From assembly GCA_004325065.1 (NCBI GenBank), contig PITI01000342.1:1-14131 (forward strand): a DNA stretch of 14,131 bases, read 5' to 3'. The notes beneath the pieces were generated by a model. That model was not told the origin of the DNA, did no database searches, and saw nothing but the letters and a program-made list of their open reading frames with translations. This document shows, piece by piece, positions 1-9,619 of this stretch (the first letter of the stretch is position 1; every line of letters starts with the position of its first letter). The stretch comes from Hamiltosporidium magnivora (lineage: Eukaryota; Microsporidia; Dubosqiidae). The position numbers were made by a program, and so were the translations under genes.

Positions 1-2
1 TT

Positions 3-89
3 CCACTATCTATGATTAGATACACTGAAGTGTTTATTTATTCAAAGAATAAGTTACCTACGAAGAAAATCAAACTTCAACCGATTTAA
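3..89 (+). other. Open frame fragment at left edge
   Basis: A reading frame is open from the first bases and stops at a TAA at 87-89, giving about 28 codons with an internal ATG at 12. It could be the 3' end of a gene cut by the window edge or chance. The residues (mixed hydrophobic and Lys-rich) match nothing I recognise. The frame is short enough to occur by chance even in A+T-rich DNA. Confidence 0.12.
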
Positions 90-1093
90 CTTATATTATT
101 GCTGTCTTATAATTCAAAGCAATAAATATACAATTTGAAATGATCTAAAAAAATAAAAAAGTCTAAATTAATATTTTTAATAACCTAATAGTGGCTTATT
201 AAGGAAGAATAAAATTTCCAATTTAAAAAAAGTAAAAAAATAAGTTTTGTATAACTCTATAGAATTAGAAAAATAATAATCAATTATTAGATCAATGTAC
301 ATTAAGTGTGTATGTTTCTAGCGATTGGTACTTTAACACAAACCATATTTGGTTTTAAGAAAATATTTATGTACAAGGAGTTTAAAAAAATTGCAGGAAT
401 TATATATAAAGTAAAAAAACTTAGAATGTTTCGATTGTATAATATATATTCATTCTTAATATTAAAATTTTTGTTACGAGTAAATTAATCCCAAGTATAC
501 TATCCGTTATTATAAAAATATAAACTAAGAGTAAATTTCTCTGAAATATAAAATGTTTTGATAACATTCAAATTTATGATGATTGAAAATGCATAGAATA
601 CACGAGAATATACATTTTAGGCTTAAGACTAGTTTTACAAAGCTAAGGTGATTTAACTTGAAATAACAGCATTTGTACTATTTTAGATAATCAATGCATA
701 TACTTGAGAAGAAAATATTAGAAATGTTGTAAGAAACCACTACTATTTTTTTAATAAAATATTCCTTGTTAAAATAAAATGATTATATGATTAGATTTAA
801 ATTTTAGTTATAATTTATATACTATTATTAGGATTTCAAGCTAATTGAATTACTACTACCGTATCGTTCATTTTGAATTATATTTTATGAATTTCAAAAA
901 TATGATTAGACATTATTTGAAGCATCCAAGAGGTCAGTTTATAAACACATAGCAAATATAAATAGTTCTATGGATGAATAAATCTTATAGGTCGAGAGCG
1001 CTTCGGGTAATGAATGAAAAAACAGATACGGCAGAAAATAAGTAAGACAGCAGAATTAAAAAGAAATCACCTTTTCTATTTCATTATACATGA

Positions 1094-1318
1094 AATTTAG
1101 AAGATTATGATGCTTTCGAATATCTAAGAATGCTAATGCCTGGTATGAGAAATTTTTTTGAAGAAGAATTCCGGAGAAACACGATAGAAGCAAAATAAGC
1201 TATTTGTTGCACGTACAATTGAATTCAATTGAAACATAGCTGTTTTAATAATGCTAAATTCACCGAGTTTAAAGCCGAATTGCTGATGTTTTGGCTTTTA
1301 AATACCCTGTTTGGATAA
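1094..1318 (+). pseudogene. Unidentified decayed coding relic
   Basis: One frame starting at 1094 reads as three protein-like segments broken by in-frame stops near 1196 and 1220 and ended by a TAA at 1316-1318. The first segment (about 33 codons) has a mixed acidic/basic composition including the stretch MPGMRNFFEEEFRR. The last reads CFNNAKFTEFKAELLMFWLL. This balanced composition is unlike the Ile/Asn/Lys/Tyr translation of the surrounding A+T DNA. I do not recognise the family. A dead transposable element is a reasonable guess because another such relic lies at the right edge, but nothing here proves it. Confidence 0.25.
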
Positions 1319-1331
1319 AAACCAGGGGTAT
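1268..1331. repeat. Two adjacent imperfect hairpins
   Basis: TTTAAAGCC at 1268-1276 pairs with GGCTTTTAAA at 1293-1302 with one bulged base. Immediately after it, ATACCCTG at 1302-1309 pairs with CAGGGGTAT at 1323-1331, again with one bulge. Both stems contain G:C pairs, which are rare in this stretch. They overlap the end of the possible coding relic. No function is assigned. Confidence 0.3.
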
Positions 1332-2559
1332 AAGAGTTGAGTGAATCAAATTCGCATATAATATAATTCTCTTAGGAAAAATAAATATAAAATTTATATT
1401 TGTTGAAATTCTGCTTTAGAATTATTTTGAAATATTTTAGCTCTAGCAATCTCTTTTTGGTAAAAAATTATAATTGAAAATCCAGCTATTATGGCCTTTA
1501 TTCTTCCTAAAAAAGAGAATTTTGTATTTAGAACCAAAAAAACCGATTCAATATAAAAATTTATGAAATTTCTCAAGATAATACAAATTTAAGAAGAGCA
1601 TTGGATGATTTGTAAAATCTACGGTAAAAAAAATAAAAAAAATATTTTTAGCAGAAATTTAACAAAAATAGATTTCATTATAGATAGTTCGATATATTTT
1701 AGCATCTAATTTTTATATCTGATATTTTTTTTAGATCATTGGAGTAAGTATAAGTACTGTAGTAGTTTCGGAGGAAAGTTACACGTTTTTAAGACATAAA
1801 TACAGAAAAAAAAAATTTAAAAGGACAAAATATTCATTTTTTAAGTTAGTTTCTATCTGAGTGATGTTCATAAACCCCATGAATATTTACCTAAGAATTT
1901 GCTAGTAAATAATAAATACGTATTTTCATTCGATATGTTGTATCCACAACAAATTTATACCTTAAAAAACAATCGTACTTGAAACTCGATTAAATACACT
2001 AAAGACTTAGAAAAAATATGTGTATAGATTATTGAAATAAAAGAAGCAAAACGCGTATATTTCAAATATTTGTACAGCTATTTAAGATTAGTCTTTCGAA
2101 CACAAATACTATTACACAGAAAATTTATACTTTAAAATTATTTACAGAATCGTTAACACTTTAAAAAATAGCTTTTAAGCACAAATTAGTAAATCTAGAA
2201 TGTTAAATATAAATTGGAAAAACCTGATAATGTATATGATTATATAGTCATAAATATAAAGACTAAAAAAATCAGGACAGTAAAAATTTCAAAAATCTAT
2301 TTAATATGTTATCATATTTTAAAAAATTAGTTTGTTTGTAATGGTTTTATCAATAAAAAAAATGATTTCTGGCAGAGTATGTCTAGAATATAATCTTAAT
2401 ATAAGTTTAAAATACCTTTTTTTATTTTTTCTATATATCACGTTCATATATTTTAGCTGTTTTTAGAACCTAGTTACTGGTCATATTCTCTTCGTATATC
2501 CTGCCATAAAATTTAATATGTAAGCATATATCTTTTGTAAGGTATATGTAGCCTCATAG

Positions 2560-2985
2560 AAGTCTCATAAAGTATTTTATAACATCTCATTATTGGTAAT
2601 TCAAAAATTAATCTTTTGGATACTTATATCTTACTATAAGTCTATAAGTATTTTCAAAGTTCTGAAATTCGTTTATTTTTTGGTTCTACTGCACGAAAAA
2701 AATCTTCAAAAATGCTTCTACATCGAATGCGTGCTTTTTTTATTAAATTTACTATTTAAATTGAATATACCAAGTCAATATTATGAATTCATAGTCGTTT
2801 TAATTCAGATGACTACTATATCTTTGCTGCTACTTAAAAGAAATTTTTGGATATATGACTCCAGATTCGTCATGACCATTAATATATATTTAAAAAAACT
2901 AGCTTTAGATGAGAAAATTCACATTTTTTTGTCTGATATAGAATTTTTAAGGAGTTATAACTGTAAGTCCAAACTAATCCTATAA
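2560..2985 (+). other. Unexplained hydrophobic open frame
   Basis: The frame is free of stops for 141 codons, from just after a TAG at 2557-2559 to a TAA at 2983-2985. That is long for DNA this rich in A+T. There is no ATG near the beginning: the first in-frame ATG is at 2809-2811, leaving 58 residues, and no CCC start motif precedes it. The translation is Leu/Ile/Phe/Tyr rich, with several possible membrane segments in its first 100 codons and a more polar tail (LALDEKIHIFLSDIEFLRS). It could be a relic of a membrane protein, part of a gene lacking its 5' end, or chance. No family is recognised. Confidence 0.2.
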
Positions 2986-3306
2986 ATAGCAGAAAAGTTG
3001 AAACTGACAATTTTTTTTTTCTGCTTCCTTATAGATATAAATATTGAATAAAGAAAAAAACATTTATTAAATTCAAGAATACTCATTACATAACCTTTTT
3101 AGATATGTAAACAACACTGTTTAGCTTTTTTTGTGCCTTATCTAATCATAAAGGTCGATTTAGTGCTGCAATTTTGATATTTGTGTTTACTAGGGGAGCT
3201 TTTTACAAAGTTTTAGAAAAATCACATCTTTTTTCGGTTTAAAACTTCGGCTATGTCAATCGCGTTTTTCTGTTAATTTTGACGATTCAAAGGATGCAAA
3301 GAGCAA

Positions 3307-3338
3307 ATATTTACTTGGAAAACGAAACAAGTAAATAT
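3307..3338. repeat. Perfect 11-bp inverted repeat
   Basis: ATATTTACTTG at 3307-3317 and its exact reverse complement CAAGTAAATAT at 3328-3338 flank a 10-nt purine-rich loop. It lies about 135 nt beyond the stop codon of the minus-strand chitinase at 3473-5437, so a role in 3'-end formation is conceivable but unproven. Confidence 0.5.
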
Positions 3339-3348
3339 ATTTTTAAGT

Positions 3349-3370
3349 GCCTTTTTAGATAGGAAAAGGC
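3349..3370. repeat. 7-bp hairpin next to the inverted repeat
   Basis: GCCTTTT at 3349-3355 pairs perfectly with AAAAGGC at 3364-3370 around an 8-nt loop. Together with the hairpin at 3307-3338 it makes a pair of stem-loops about 100-165 nt downstream of the chitinase stop codon. Eukaryotic RNA polymerase II does not use such hairpins as classical terminators, so this is recorded as structure only. Confidence 0.4.
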
Positions 3371-3472
3371 TCAATAGTTATGCTGATATAGTCGACGACA
3401 AAAAAATGCCATACAGTAGTAAATTTTAGAAAAATATTTAAAAAATCAAAAATAGTAACCATAAAATTTTTA

Positions 3473-5437
3473 TTAACTATAACATCCTTCCTCGCTTGCT
3501 TTATTTTCTATCTTTAGGACTTCGGCTACTTTTAAATAATATTCATATCTTTTCTTACTTTTATCATCATTGGAACCTGTACATTCTAAGGCACCATTTA
3601 TTGCTTTGGTTGTAGCACCAAACTGGTTATCAGAAACACCGGGCGCATTTCTTACATTTTGTACCCAAAACCAGACGGATGTTTGAGCACCAATTTTAAC
3701 ATCTTCAGCAACCATTTCGGGTTTCATCACAAGCTCTTCGCCCATTCCAATACCTTCAGAAGCCGCCTTATAATTTGCTGCCCATGAAAGTTGCATGAAA
3801 CCTCTCCCATGGTATGATTTATCAGGTTGTCCCGTCCCATCATCGTATTGTGAAGCACATGATGTTCCCCCCTGACAAGCTTCTTCTTCAGTTTTTGTTA
3901 AACCGACTGATTCATGTATTATTTGTGCAACGAACATTGCGCCTTCATCTCGTTTAAAGGATTCTTTTTTCATTGCTTCAGCTACTGCATCACAATTTTC
4001 TTGTGGTGGAGAAAATCCACATGCAGAAGCGCTTTCCATTATTTCCTGAGCCGAGATATCACCGCCAGATGAAGAAGATCCACCGGATGATCCTCCAGAG
4101 GAACCCTCATCTTGTTTTGACAATAATTTCTGAGATTTTTCGTAACTTTCATTCCTTAAAAAATAATTCTTTAAATCGGAATTTATATTTTTAGAGACCG
4201 ATTCCCCAAGATTTGATTTGTTTTTTGCATGGATTTCATGATCGTTAAAATTATTTTCATTGAACTTTACATTCCCGTTTTTGTTGCTAGAATCAAATAA
4301 ATTAGAATTGTTTTTTTCTGAATTATTTTTTGTTGCATTTGCTTCGATTTCTTTTTTCATAAATTCCGTATCAAAAATAACATTCGATTTGTTCACAATA
4401 TTGTGATCTTTCTTCATATTAAAATCATTAGACAAATTTTCGAAATTTATATTTCTGAAATTTGTTTCTTCAACTTCTTTGTCATCAGATTCTATTAAAT
4501 TGCTGGTTGCTGGAGAACTAATCATAGTAGGCAAGTTCATAGGAATGAGAGGTTTAATGCATTGAAGAGAAACGGTACCGGGTATTACTTCACCGTTGCT
4601 CGTTTGTGCCGAGGAAATGCTTTGTGGACTTGGTGAATTCGATGTAGAAGACATGGACTGACTTGATATATTAGAAGAAGAAACATTACTTGATGATCCA
4701 GTTGGTATCCTACTAGTCTTAGTTATATTTATCGGAATAGGAATTATTTGATTGTTTTTTTGTATATTTTTTTTTGCAGTAACGATTTCGATTTTGATTT
4801 CGGACGGGGCCATTTTATTTGTAACTGTAACAGTTGTTGTTATTTCTTTGTCCTGTGTTTTGGCGTCTTTACTGGTTTTTTCAGTAAAATTTTCAGTTTG
4901 TGGTTTATTTTGAGAATTAATAATTGTTCGAATGAATGTTTCCGTTATTGTTCTAAGATTAATGTTCTCTTTTTCCGGCTTCATTATTAAAGTACTGAAA
5001 ATTGTGGTAATGGATGGAATGACTTCTCTTTTATCCAAAAAACATCCATCACATTTACTCATAGTAACCTTTTCATCTTTATTCAATATATCCTTGTTCA
5101 AATTACCAAATCCATTGTTTGCATTATCGAAATATCTACCTTTTTCAATGGCTTCCATATCTTTGTTGTCGTTATCAAATACGTCGAAAATCTTTTCAAT
5201 GTCATTATGGTCAGTTTCTTGATTAATTTTTCTTTCAAAATTCCTTTCCTTTACACAGGTTAATCCACCATTTCTTAATTCGCATCTTGTATTTTCAGGA
5301 CAATCTACAATAATCCAATTACCTTCTACATCACATACGTGCATTGAATTATCTTTACATTCCGAAGAACCCGGCAAGCAAATATCTCTTTGAATACTTA
5401 TTCCTAAATATCCCAAAAGAATACCGAAAAACATCAT
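3473..5437 (-). CDS. Secreted GH19 chitinase, Asn-rich linker (paralog A)
   Basis: 654-residue predicted secreted endochitinase that would cleave beta-1,4-GlcNAc chains in the spore wall or during sporulation/germination (role inferred). Residues 1-16 look like a signal peptide. Residues 20-61 hold six cysteines (C20, C27, C35, C46, C52, C61) and a Trp, resembling the small fungal CBM19 chitin-binding module. A linker (62-458) is rich in Asn, Ser and Lys and ends in a short GSSGGS tract. Residues 459-654 are the GH19 domain: IHES with the general-acid Glu at 509, an acidic TEEEAC segment (517-521) where the second catalytic Glu is expected, SYHGRGFMQLSWAANY (541-556) and INGALEC (613-619). 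The domain is about 195 residues, compact like bacterial GH19 enzymes, and shorter than plant forms. Two ATGs are adjacent at the start; the first is used here. No CCC motif precedes them. A paralog lies upstream at 7496-9619. Family assignment is firm; chitin-binding module likely. Confidence 0.93.
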   Translation of the reverse strand: MMFFGILLGYLGISIQRDICLPGSSECKDNSMHVCDVEGNWIIVDCPENTRCELRNGGLTCVKERNFERKINQETDHNDIEKIFDVFDNDNKDMEAIEKGRYFDNANNGFGNLNKDILNKDEKVTMSKCDGCFLDKREVIPSITTIFSTLIMKPEKENINLRTITETFIRTIINSQNKPQTENFTEKTSKDAKTQDKEITTTVTVTNKMAPSEIKIEIVTAKKNIQKNNQIIPIPINITKTSRIPTGSSSNVSSSNISSQSMSSTSNSPSPQSISSAQTSNGEVIPGTVSLQCIKPLIPMNLPTMISSPATSNLIESDDKEVEETNFRNINFENLSNDFNMKKDHNIVNKSNVIFDTEFMKKEIEANATKNNSEKNNSNLFDSSNKNGNVKFNENNFNDHEIHAKNKSNLGESVSKNINSDLKNYFLRNESYEKSQKLLSKQDEGSSGGSSGGSSSSGGDISAQEIMESASACGFSPPQENCDAVAEAMKKESFKRDEGAMFVAQIIHESVGLTKTEEEACQGGTSCASQYDDGTGQPDKSYHGRGFMQLSWAANYKAASEGIGMGEELVMKPEMVAEDVKIGAQTSVWFWVQNVRNAPGVSDNQFGATTKAINGALECTGSNDDKSKKRYEYYLKVAEVLKIENKASEEGCYS

Positions 5438-7495
5438 ATAACACGAAATAAAACAAGATATATTCCTTTATCTGATTCATTGTAAGATATTCATAATTAG
5501 TCATAATTATTAAATTTGAACTGGTTGATATGCTACCTTAAATAGTTATTATATTGTCGATTGATCAAAAAAAATTGTGTTTGTTTATCAATTAGCTCTA
5601 TATAGAAAGTATTTAAGATTTTTCTTTTAATAGAAACCTATTTCATTACAAAAATAAATTAGTATGTGAAACAAAATATATGAGATATTATTAGGTAAGA
5701 AGATTAAAAAAAACAAAGAACCAAAATCTATTAGTAAGTTTCTGTATTAAGATTTGGAAAAATTGCTTTAAAATAAATTAATTAAAAGATTGTATTTACT
5801 TGCTAATGATTTTAATCTTCAAATTTTTTTTAGTTTTATTAAATAGCTCTTTGATTTAAAATTTCCAAAAACACAATAAGAATTTCATATAAATTTATTT
5901 AAATACTTTTAATGTATTATTTTTCTTTTCTAAGACTTAATCAACATCAAAACGCATTTTATAATAAAATATTTCATAAAAGTTTTTTTTAAAATATTTG
6001 TCAATTATCCCATTGTTTAGAAACCGTCAAGAATGAATTTCAATATAATCCTATAACTCATTTTTTTAAAGAAAATATTGTAAATATCCTTTAACTAACA
6101 TTTTCTTTCTTTCAAAAATTAAAAATCATTAGATAAATTAAATATTTAATTCTGTAAATATAAAGTAAAATTTAAATTCAATGACATGATAAAATATATT
6201 TAAGTTATGTTGAAATATTTCCTTAATATTTGCATTTAAATTTTTAAACTGTATTCACAAGTATAAAATATAAATTGAGTATTTGTTACTAAAAAAGTAA
6301 AGAAATATGTATTTGTCCAATAATCTCTAATATCATTTTGACGGTGAAAAATGTATTCTTAAAAAATAAATATATATAGAATAGGTATTCTAATGCCCGA
6401 AAAATATTTTTTTAGGGAAGAATAGATGTATCGTTATTGTTTCAATAAACTTAAATCCTCTACAGAAGTATTTAAAAATTTTATTGTAAATATTGTAAAT
6501 CAAATAATTGAATTGAATAGACATTTAGAAAGAGATATTAGTAATTACATATTGTAACTAAATCTAGAAAATAATTTGGAAATTATTTCTTAATATATTA
6601 TATATTGGAACAAAAATATAGATATTTTTGATCAAAGCTAGATCTAATAAGTTATTTTGTCAATTTTTTTATTACTAACCTGATTATTTATATTTTTAAT
6701 TGATTTTAGTTTTTTCTCTAAAAAAATTATTAATTTTGTATCCGTAAAAAATCTAGTCAAACGTGGTAATTTAAATTATCATAAGAAATAATTTTCTCGA
6801 AATTATTTTTGTAAATAAAAATATATTCCACACCAAAACATCTCAAATTCTGTCAAATCAATCAAATGTCAAATCACAATATTTTAGAATTTATGTTTAC
6901 CACCAAAATTTATTTTAATCATGTATTACATCTATAATTAATACTAATGGTTAATTAATTATATCACAAAAAGATCAAGAAACCAAAAATAATCTGTAAT
7001 TTATATATTAACATACAAAAATAAAATATTTAGAAAATTATTCAATCAAAAAAAATATCACAACTCTCTGGAAGCATGATTGTGAATAAAAGTGTTCTAA
7101 ACACCCAAATTAGAAACTAAATACTGATTTGAACTACAGATTAATAAAAACAGTTATTAGATTACCTTGCTCTATAAAACCATGAATATTGGTGCAAATT
7201 TCATTAAAGCTATGCAAAACAGCTAAACTTAAATATTTTACACCCTAGAACAAAGGAAGCGAGATTCATAATTTTAGTGTTAAACATGCTTTATTAAGTT
7301 TTCTTGAAATTTTTTTAAAGATATAAAAGAATGACAACATATAATATAATGGGAAATTTATTCTAACGAAATTTTTCAAAAACACTTCATTTGGATGTGA
7401 AAAAGATATAATGGCATCCTTTTAATGCTACTTAAACATCCATATAACTAACAAGCCTTGGATATAAATCATATATTTACCTTAATTATAATCAT
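5438..7495. other. 2-kb A+T-rich intergenic region
   Basis: The gap between the two chitinase genes is extremely A+T rich, with no open frame above chance length, no recognised RNA gene and no remains of chitinase coding sequence. It contains the promoter of paralog A near its left end, but I see no CCC motif or clear TATA-type element that I could single out. A small cluster of TCAAAT words near 6842-6875 is the only local repetition noticed. Confidence 0.6.
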
Positions 7496-9619
7496 CTAGT
7501 AACATCCTTCCTCACTCGCTTTATTTTCTATCTTTAAGACTTCGGCTACTTTTAAATAATATTCATATCTTTTCTTACTTTTATCGACATTGGAACCTGT
7601 ACATTCTAAAGCACCATTTATTGCTTTGGTTGTAGCACCAAACTGGTTATCAGAAACACCGGGTGCTGGTCTAACTCTTTCAATCCAATACCATACAGAA
7701 ACCTGGGCAGCAATTTTAGGATCTTCTGATACTAAGTGAGGATTATGAAGTAATTCCTCGCCCATTCCAATACCTTCAGAAGCTGCCTTATAATTTGCAG
7801 GCCATGAAAGTTGAATGAAACCTCTTCCATGGTATGATTTTCCTGCTGCACCAGTGCCATCATCGTATTGTGAAGCACATGATGTTCCCCCCTGACAAGC
7901 TTCTTCTTCAGTTTTTGCGAGACCAGAACTTTCATGAATTAATTGTGCGATAAACATGGCGCCTTCCTCTTTACTTTCAAATTTTCCTTTCATTGCTTCT
8001 GCCACTGCATCACAATTTTCTTGTGGCGGTGAAAATCCACATGCAGAACAACATTCCATTATTTCTTGAGCTGAGATATCCCCACCAGATGATGATGAAG
8101 AAGAACCACCAGATGATTTTCCAGAAGACGAGCCATTTGCATTTGGGCTGCTCGATGACCCACCTGGCTTTGCATTACTACTGGATACTGAACCACTTCC
8201 ACCTGCACCACCAGGTGGCGTTCCACCCGCTGCACTGCCTCCGGTGCTTTTACTTCCACCGCTACTTCCACCGCTACTTCCACCGCTACTCCCACCACTG
8301 CTTCCGCTGCTACTACCACCGCTACTACCGCCACTACTCTTACCTGAGGTTGCTCCTGCACTTCCTCCACTTGGACTTCCGCTACTTCCTCCACTTGGAC
8401 TTCCGCTACTTCCTCCGCTTTTATTTCCGCTACCTCCTCCGCTGCTTCCTCCACTTTTACCTCCGCTACCTCCACCTGTACTTCCTCCTCCGCTACTTCC
8501 TCCACTTGAAATTCCACTACCAGCACCTACTCCACCAGCACCTCCACCACCACCTTTACTTCCGCTCCCTCCTCCTCCGCTGCTTCCTCCACTTGGACTT
8601 CCTCCACCAGCACTTCCTCCACCTGCAGCTCCACTTCCTGCACCCTCCTGTTTGCTCCCATTTATACTAGAACCTCCGATTCCGCCTCCCGCAGCCCCAG
8701 AACCACTACTTCCTCCACCTACTGGTTGCTGTAAATTATTTCCTACATTTATTGGACTAGGCATTGTGATTGTTGGCTGAATAAATGGACATACTACACC
8801 ACCAACGCCACAACCCTTATTTTTATTATCCGGTTTCTCTTGCTGTACAGAAGCAGTTGTATTTCCTTTTTCTCTTATAATTTCAAATTTTATATTTGAT
8901 GGTATCAAACGAGAAGTAACCGTGACTGTTTTTTCCCTCACTTGATCAATGTTTTTGCCATTTGCATTGTTATTAGCTTTATTTTCTGTTTTATTGTCTT
9001 TACAATTATTATCCTTGCAGTCTTTGATCTCCTTTATTGAAGTAGCTCCGATATTATCTTTACAATTATTATCCTTACAGTCTTGAATAGCCTTGGTCAT
9101 AATATTATTCGGATTGTCATTCTTAGTATCCTTACAATTATTATCTTTACATTCTTTAGTCTGCATAATTGTCTTAGTCTGCAGAATAGCCTTATTGTCA
9201 GCATTACTATCCTTACAATTACCATTGCATTTACCATTACCTTCATTCATTCTATTCGTTTTTATTACCCCACTGTCAACTGTTCGTGTCACAGTAGTTG
9301 TAACAACTTTGTCTTCTTTACTTCTATTTCGATCTTTAAAATTTTTAAATTTAAATTTTTTATTTTCTTTTTTGTCCCTTCCCTTATCATCCGAATACTC
9401 TTCTTCACTATAAGTATCTTCTTCTTCTATATCTTCCTTCTTTACGCATTTCGGTGTGGTTTCTTCTATTTCACACACACTACCCTCTGGACAGTCGACA
9501 GATATCCAGTTACCATTAATATCACATACGTGCATAGAATTATCCTTACATTCTGATGAGCCCGGTAAACACTTGTCACGTTGATATGTCGTCAGTAGCA
9601 GTAATAGGAACGTAAGCAT
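7496..9619 (-). CDS. Secreted GH19 chitinase, Gly/Ser-rich linker (paralog B)
   Basis: 707-residue predicted secreted chitinase, paralogous to the gene at 3473-5437. A short hydrophobic signal (about 1-13) precedes a six-cysteine CBM19-like module (C17, C24, C32, C43, C49, C58). A charged acidic/basic stretch (60-105) follows, then cysteine-pair repeats with core CKDNNCKDN (131-210), a TVTVT-containing island (231-248), a Cys/Pro island (270-290) and a Gly/Ser tract (301-513). The GH19 domain covers 514-707: IHES with catalytic Glu 563, TEEEAC (571-575), SYHGRGFIQLSWPANY (595-610) and INGALEC (667-673). Compared with paralog A, positions 523-524 are Cys-Cys instead of Ser-Ala, which may add a disulfide. 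The linker is suited to O-mannosylation and to spanning a wall layer, which is inference. The start is the only ATG before the signal; no CCC motif is present. Family assignment is firm. Confidence 0.93.
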   Translation of the reverse strand: MLTFLLLLLTTYQRDKCLPGSSECKDNSMHVCDINGNWISVDCPEGSVCEIEETTPKCVKKEDIEEEDTYSEEEYSDDKGRDKKENKKFKFKNFKDRNRSKEDKVVTTTVTRTVDSGVIKTNRMNEGNGKCNGNCKDSNADNKAILQTKTIMQTKECKDNNCKDTKNDNPNNIMTKAIQDCKDNNCKDNIGATSIKEIKDCKDNNCKDNKTENKANNNANGKNIDQVREKTVTVTSRLIPSNIKFEIIREKGNTTASVQQEKPDNKNKGCGVGGVVCPFIQPTITMPSPINVGNNLQQPVGGGSSGSGAAGGGIGGSSINGSKQEGAGSGAAGGGSAGGGSPSGGSSGGGGSGSKGGGGGAGGVGAGSGISSGGSSGGGSTGGGSGGKSGGSSGGGSGNKSGGSSGSPSGGSSGSPSGGSAGATSGKSSGGSSGGSSSGSSGGSSGGSSGGSSGGSKSTGGSAAGGTPPGGAGGSGSVSSSNAKPGGSSSSPNANGSSSGKSSGGSSSSSSGGDISAQEIMECCSACGFSPPQENCDAVAEAMKGKFESKEEGAMFIAQLIHESSGLAKTEEEACQGGTSCASQYDDGTGAAGKSYHGRGFIQLSWPANYKAASEGIGMGEELLHNPHLVSEDPKIAAQVSVWYWIERVRPAPGVSDNQFGATTKAINGALECTGSNVDKSKKRYEYYLKVAEVLKIENKASEEGCY
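8081..8719 (-). repeat. Gly/Ser repeat tract inside chitinase B
   Basis: About 213 codons encode mostly GGSSGGS-type repeats with occasional Lys, Ala, Pro and Thr. On the plus strand this appears as tandem CTTCCTCCACTTCC-like words. The tract is far richer in G+C than the rest of the window and is internally repetitive, so replication slippage is expected to change its length. Paralog A has only about 15 residues of the same kind directly before its catalytic domain (445-459), which suggests that the tract expanded from a short ancestral GS hinge. Confidence 0.9.
8990..9151 (-). repeat. CKDNNCKDN cysteine-pair repeats in chitinase B
   Basis: Three copies of a CKDNNCKD(N/T) core begin at residues 157, 181 and 201, that is 24 and 20 residues apart. 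A degenerate CNGNCKDSN copy occurs at 131. The copies share codons such as the TTATCCTTACAATTATT-type stretch on the plus strand, so they arose by recent DNA duplication. Paralog A has no counterpart. The regularly spaced Cys pairs could form disulfides or crosslink the enzyme into the wall; this is inference. Confidence 0.85.

Larger units (their letters stand above)
90..2559. other. Gene-empty A+T-rich region
   Basis: This stretch has stops in all frames at high density and no frame with a plausible start signal and conserved motif. The short open frames at 306-488 (+) and 1394-1576 (-) have ordinary chance length and composition. The part around 940-1340 is somewhat less A+T rich and holds a possible coding relic and two hairpins, listed separately. 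I saw no tRNA or rRNA signature. Confidence 0.6.

Noticed and set aside
306..488. 60-codon plus-strand open frame
   Set aside because: Its length and composition are as expected by chance in this DNA, with no start motif and no recognisable family.
3973..5222. Plus-strand open frames opposite chitinase A
   Set aside because: They are antisense to a clearly conserved GH19 gene and have no recognisable motifs or start signals.
8244..8780. Plus-strand Pro/Leu-rich open frame of 178 codons, and the Val/Glu-rich minus-strand frame at 8059-8526
   Set aside because: Both are other-frame readings of the Gly/Ser repeat of chitinase B; the repeat has no stops in several frames.
9083..9556. Two overlapping plus-strand open frames opposite the chitinase B N-terminus
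   Set aside because: They are antisense shadows of the real gene with simple Ile/Leu/Thr translation.
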